DNA from: JAKFWF01 sp031374115
Lineage (GTDB): Bacteria; Pseudomonadota; Alphaproteobacteria; Rhizobiales; Hyphomicrobiaceae
Direction: 5' to 3'
Length of the DNA stretch: 64,000 bases
Assembly: GCA_031374115.1 (NCBI GenBank)
Contig: JANMNO010000149.1
Location: 79,279-143,278 of the forward strand
A program made the position numbers and the translations under genes. This document shows, one piece after another, positions 62,118 to 64,000 of the stretch (position 1 is its first letter; each line of letters starts with the position of its first letter). The notes beneath the pieces are model-generated. The model made no database searches. It was not told where the DNA came from and saw nothing but the letters and a program-made list of their open reading frames with translations.

Positions 62118-63125
62118 ATGAAACTCAATCGCCGCCAATTTTCGACAGCACTGGCCGCCACCGCCGGTGCGGTGGGACTGCCCCGCGCTGCAACCGCGCA
62201 AGCACCCATCATCATCAAGTTCAGCCACGTCGTCGCCAACGACACGCCAAAGGGCAAGGGCTCGATGAAATTCAAGGAGCTCGCGGAGAAGTACACGCAG
62301 GGCAAAGTCAAGGTCGAACTCTACGCGAACTCATCTCTCTACAAAGACAAGGAAGAGGTTGAGGCCTTGCAATTGGGCGCCGTGCAGATGCTCGCTCCCT
62401 CCACCGCCAAATTTGCCCCCCTCGGCGCCAAAGAATTCGAAGCGCTCGATTTGCCTTTCGCCTTCAGTGACGACAAGAACTACGAAAAGGTCATGAAGGG
62501 CGAACTCGGCCAGTGGCTGATGAAGAAGCTGGAGCCAAAGGGCATCACCGGCCTCGCCTTCTGGGACAATGGCTTCCACATGGTTTCGGCCAACAAGCCG
62601 CTGATCACGCCAACCGACTTTCAGGGCCTGAAGCTTCGCATCTCTGGCTCGAAAGTCGCCGATCAATACTTTCGCAAGCTCGGCGCCAATCCACAGATCC
62701 TGGCGTTCTCGGAAGTCTATCAGGCGCTTCAGACTGGCGTTGTCGACGGCTGCGAAAATACCGCCTCGAACTACCTGACGCAGAAGTTCCACGAAGTTCA
62801 GAAACACATCACAGTGGGTGAGCACGCGCATCTGCAATATGCCGTGATCGTCAACTCCAAATTCTGGGCTGCGCTGCCGCCGGATATACGCACCGCCGTG
62901 GATAAGGCCATGGTCGAAGCAACCGACTATACCAACTCGATCGCGCGGCAGGAGAATATCGACGCCCTCGAGGAGATCAAGAAATCCGGCAAGTCGACGA
63001 TCCATGTCCTCAATGCTGAGCAGCGCAAAGTCTGGCGTGATGCTATGGCGCCGACGTGGGTGTGGGCCGAAGGCCGGGTCGGCAAGGAAGTGCTGGAGAT
63101 CCTCAAGAAGGTGACCGCTGCGTGA
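62118..63125 (+). CDS. dctP: TRAP transporter substrate-binding protein DctP
   Basis: The start at 62118 (MKLNRRQFSTALAATAGAVG) has GGAGG 7 bases upstream and opens a twin-arginine signal (NRRQFSTAL) ending near ATAQA. The 335-residue protein has the DctP features IIKFSHVVANDTPKGKGSMK, VKVELYANSSLYKDKEEVEA, GLKLRISGSKVADQYFRKLG and GVVDGCENTASNYLTQKFHE. It binds a carboxylate or similar ligand in the periplasm for the DctQM permease encoded next. Export by Tat is unusual but known in this family. Confidence 0.95.
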   Translation: MKLNRRQFSTALAATAGAVGLPRAATAQAPIIIKFSHVVANDTPKGKGSMKFKELAEKYTQGKVKVELYANSSLYKDKEEVEALQLGAVQMLAPSTAKFAPLGAKEFEALDLPFAFSDDKNYEKVMKGELGQWLMKKLEPKGITGLAFWDNGFHMVSANKPLITPTDFQGLKLRISGSKVADQYFRKLGANPQILAFSEVYQALQTGVVDGCENTASNYLTQKFHEVQKHITVGEHAHLQYAVIVNSKFWAALPPDIRTAVDKAMVEATDYTNSIARQENIDALEEIKKSGKSTIHVLNAEQRKVWRDAMAPTWVWAEGRVGKEVLEILKKVTAA

Positions 63126-63203
63126 GCCGAGTTTCGCACAATTCACCTGAAAACTACTGCGGCTGACCGGCAGCCGCGGTAGTGCAGAGCGCGAGTGATC
63201 GTC

Positions 63204-63767
63204 ATGCTGTTACATTTTCTGGATCGCCTCGAAGAAATACTGATCGCATCTTTGATCGCAACCGCGACCTTCATAATCTTTATTGCTGTCATCCATCGAT
63301 ACGGATCAACGGTACCGGTCCTGTTTCCGTACCTGCGCGACATCGACATGTCGTGGGCGCAGGAACTGTGCATTTATATGTTCGTGTGGATGGCGAAGTT
63401 CGGCGCGGCCTATGGCGTTCGCCAGGGCATCCACGTTGGCGTCGACGTCTTCGTCAATATGGTGGCGCCTGACAAACGCAAGCCGGTGATCCTGTTCAGC
63501 CTCCTGTGTGGCGCACTATTCACCGGCATTGTTGGCTCTCTCGGGGCGTACTTCGTATACGGAATTTTCCAAACCGGCCAGCATTCCAACGATCTGGAAG
63601 TACCGATGTGGCTGGTCTATCTCGCGGTTCCGCTGGGCTCTTTCCTGATGTGTTTCCGCTTCTTGCAAGTTGCCGCCGAATTCGTGCGGACCGGCGCGCT
63701 GCCGCATCATGATCACACCGCCGTTGCCGGCATGGAAGACATCAAACCTTTGGAACTCGCCCGATGA
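63204..63767 (+). CDS. dctQ: TRAP transporter small permease DctQ
   Basis: The product has about 187 residues and four hydrophobic segments: ILIASLIATATFIIFIAVI, ELCIYMFVWMAKFGAAYGVR, PVILFSLLCGALFTGIVGSL and YLAVPLGSFLMCFRFLQVAA. GIHVGVDVFVNMVAPDKR is the typical DctQ loop. A GTG at 63195 is an alternative start. The stop overlaps the dctM start by 4 bases (ATGA). Confidence 0.92.
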   Translation: MLLHFLDRLEEILIASLIATATFIIFIAVIHRYGSTVPVLFPYLRDIDMSWAQELCIYMFVWMAKFGAAYGVRQGIHVGVDVFVNMVAPDKRKPVILFSLLCGALFTGIVGSLGAYFVYGIFQTGQHSNDLEVPMWLVYLAVPLGSFLMCFRFLQVAAEFVRTGALPHHDHTAVAGMEDIKPLELAR

Positions 63768-64000
63768 CAACCCCCGCTACACCGACGAGCGTGACGCCCT
63801 CAGCGCCGCGCGGCGGAGGTTTCATCGCCTTCCTTTTGATCGCAGTACCGATTGCGCTGGTGACATTGGCGTTCGCCGCTAAATTCGGTTACGTCGGGAT
63901 GCCGCCTGGTGCCCGCGTCGGCATGATCTTCGCATTATTGCTCGCGATGATGCTGACCGGCATGCCGATCTCGATTGCACTCGGCCTGACCGTCCTTACC
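63764..64000 (+). CDS. dctM: TRAP transporter large permease DctM, 3' end cut by the window
   Basis: Only the first 79 residues are present. They include a polar Thr/Pro-rich leader, a hydrophobic segment FIAFLLIAVPIALVTLAFAA and the start of the next (RVGMIFALLLAMMLTGMPIS) with the MLTGMPISIALGL motif of DctM. The ATG overlaps the dctQ stop. A long N-terminal leader before the first helix is more than most DctM proteins have. Confidence 0.9.
   Translation, partial: MTTPATPTSVTPSAPRGGGFIAFLLIAVPIALVTLAFAAKFGYVGMPPGARVGMIFALLLAMMLTGMPISIALGLTVLT

Overview
The window is GC-rich DNA with densely packed genes, and the gene content points to an alphaproteobacterium of the Hyphomicrobiales (Rhizobiales). 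The evidence is a DUF1127 protein, an ActR/RegA-type regulator, an NdvA-like glucan exporter, a class I PHA synthase, the def-fmt-truA group and an aminotransferase-hom-glpX operon. No rRNA, tRNA, CRISPR array, phage module or intact transposase was seen. Most of it looks like ordinary chromosome, with small accessory inserts and several families of short palindromic repeats. Both ends cut genes: an RND pump at the left and a TRAP large permease at the right.

Layout. 1-4.9 kb: RND efflux pump, its membrane fusion protein and a first L,D-transpeptidase. 5-8.7 kb: queA, a DUF433/DUF5615 toxin-antitoxin-like pair, an SGNH-like protein and two cyclophilins. 8.8-14.8 kb: glycosyltransferase, metallo-hydrolase, folE, an orphan RegA-like regulator, a fumarase/aspartase-superfamily lyase and truA. 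14.9-18.9 kb: a small secreted protein, fmt, def and phaC. 19-24.5 kb: aminotransferase-hom-glpX, then an unusual RimB-RimK-like fusion, then coaD. 24.6-31.5 kb: a membrane protein ending in a J-domain, a divergent DUF3754 (TMEM143-like) protein, prmA, DUF1127 and aminopeptidase P. 31.6-35.2 kb: alpha/beta hydrolase, RraA-like protein, vapBC with a clear operator, and a BtuF-like protein. 35.3-40.2 kb: pccB, a small membrane protein, a second L,D-transpeptidase and mutA. 40.2-48.8 kb: a VWA protein and a partner sharing its repeats, two flavoproteins, an AlbA_2/Schlafen-type gene bracketed by inverted repeats, an orphan peptide-binding protein and a metallo-hydrolase. 49-52.5 kb: DUF815 ATPase, an exported metallo-hydrolase, cytochrome b561 and a RibD_C reductase. 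52.6-60.3 kb: YfhO-like membrane protein, an SbmA/YddA-type ABC protein, a methyltransferase-fold protein, an NdvA-like exporter and a secreted protein. 60.4-64 kb: a small amidase-associated protein, an amidase and TRAP transporter genes.

How the genes work together. pccB and mutA supply one subunit each of the propionyl-CoA to succinyl-CoA route. def and fmt act at opposite ends of formyl-methionine handling. The amidase and the TRAP transporter are co-directional and may import and hydrolyse one class of compound. The 52.6-59.4 kb run looks like an envelope or export cluster. The most unusual items are a palindrome family found at three convergent gene junctions, the RimK-like protein that appears to lack its ATP-grasp core and has no canonical start where homology begins, the membrane-anchored J-domain protein, and the AlbA_2 gene between inverted repeat elements.
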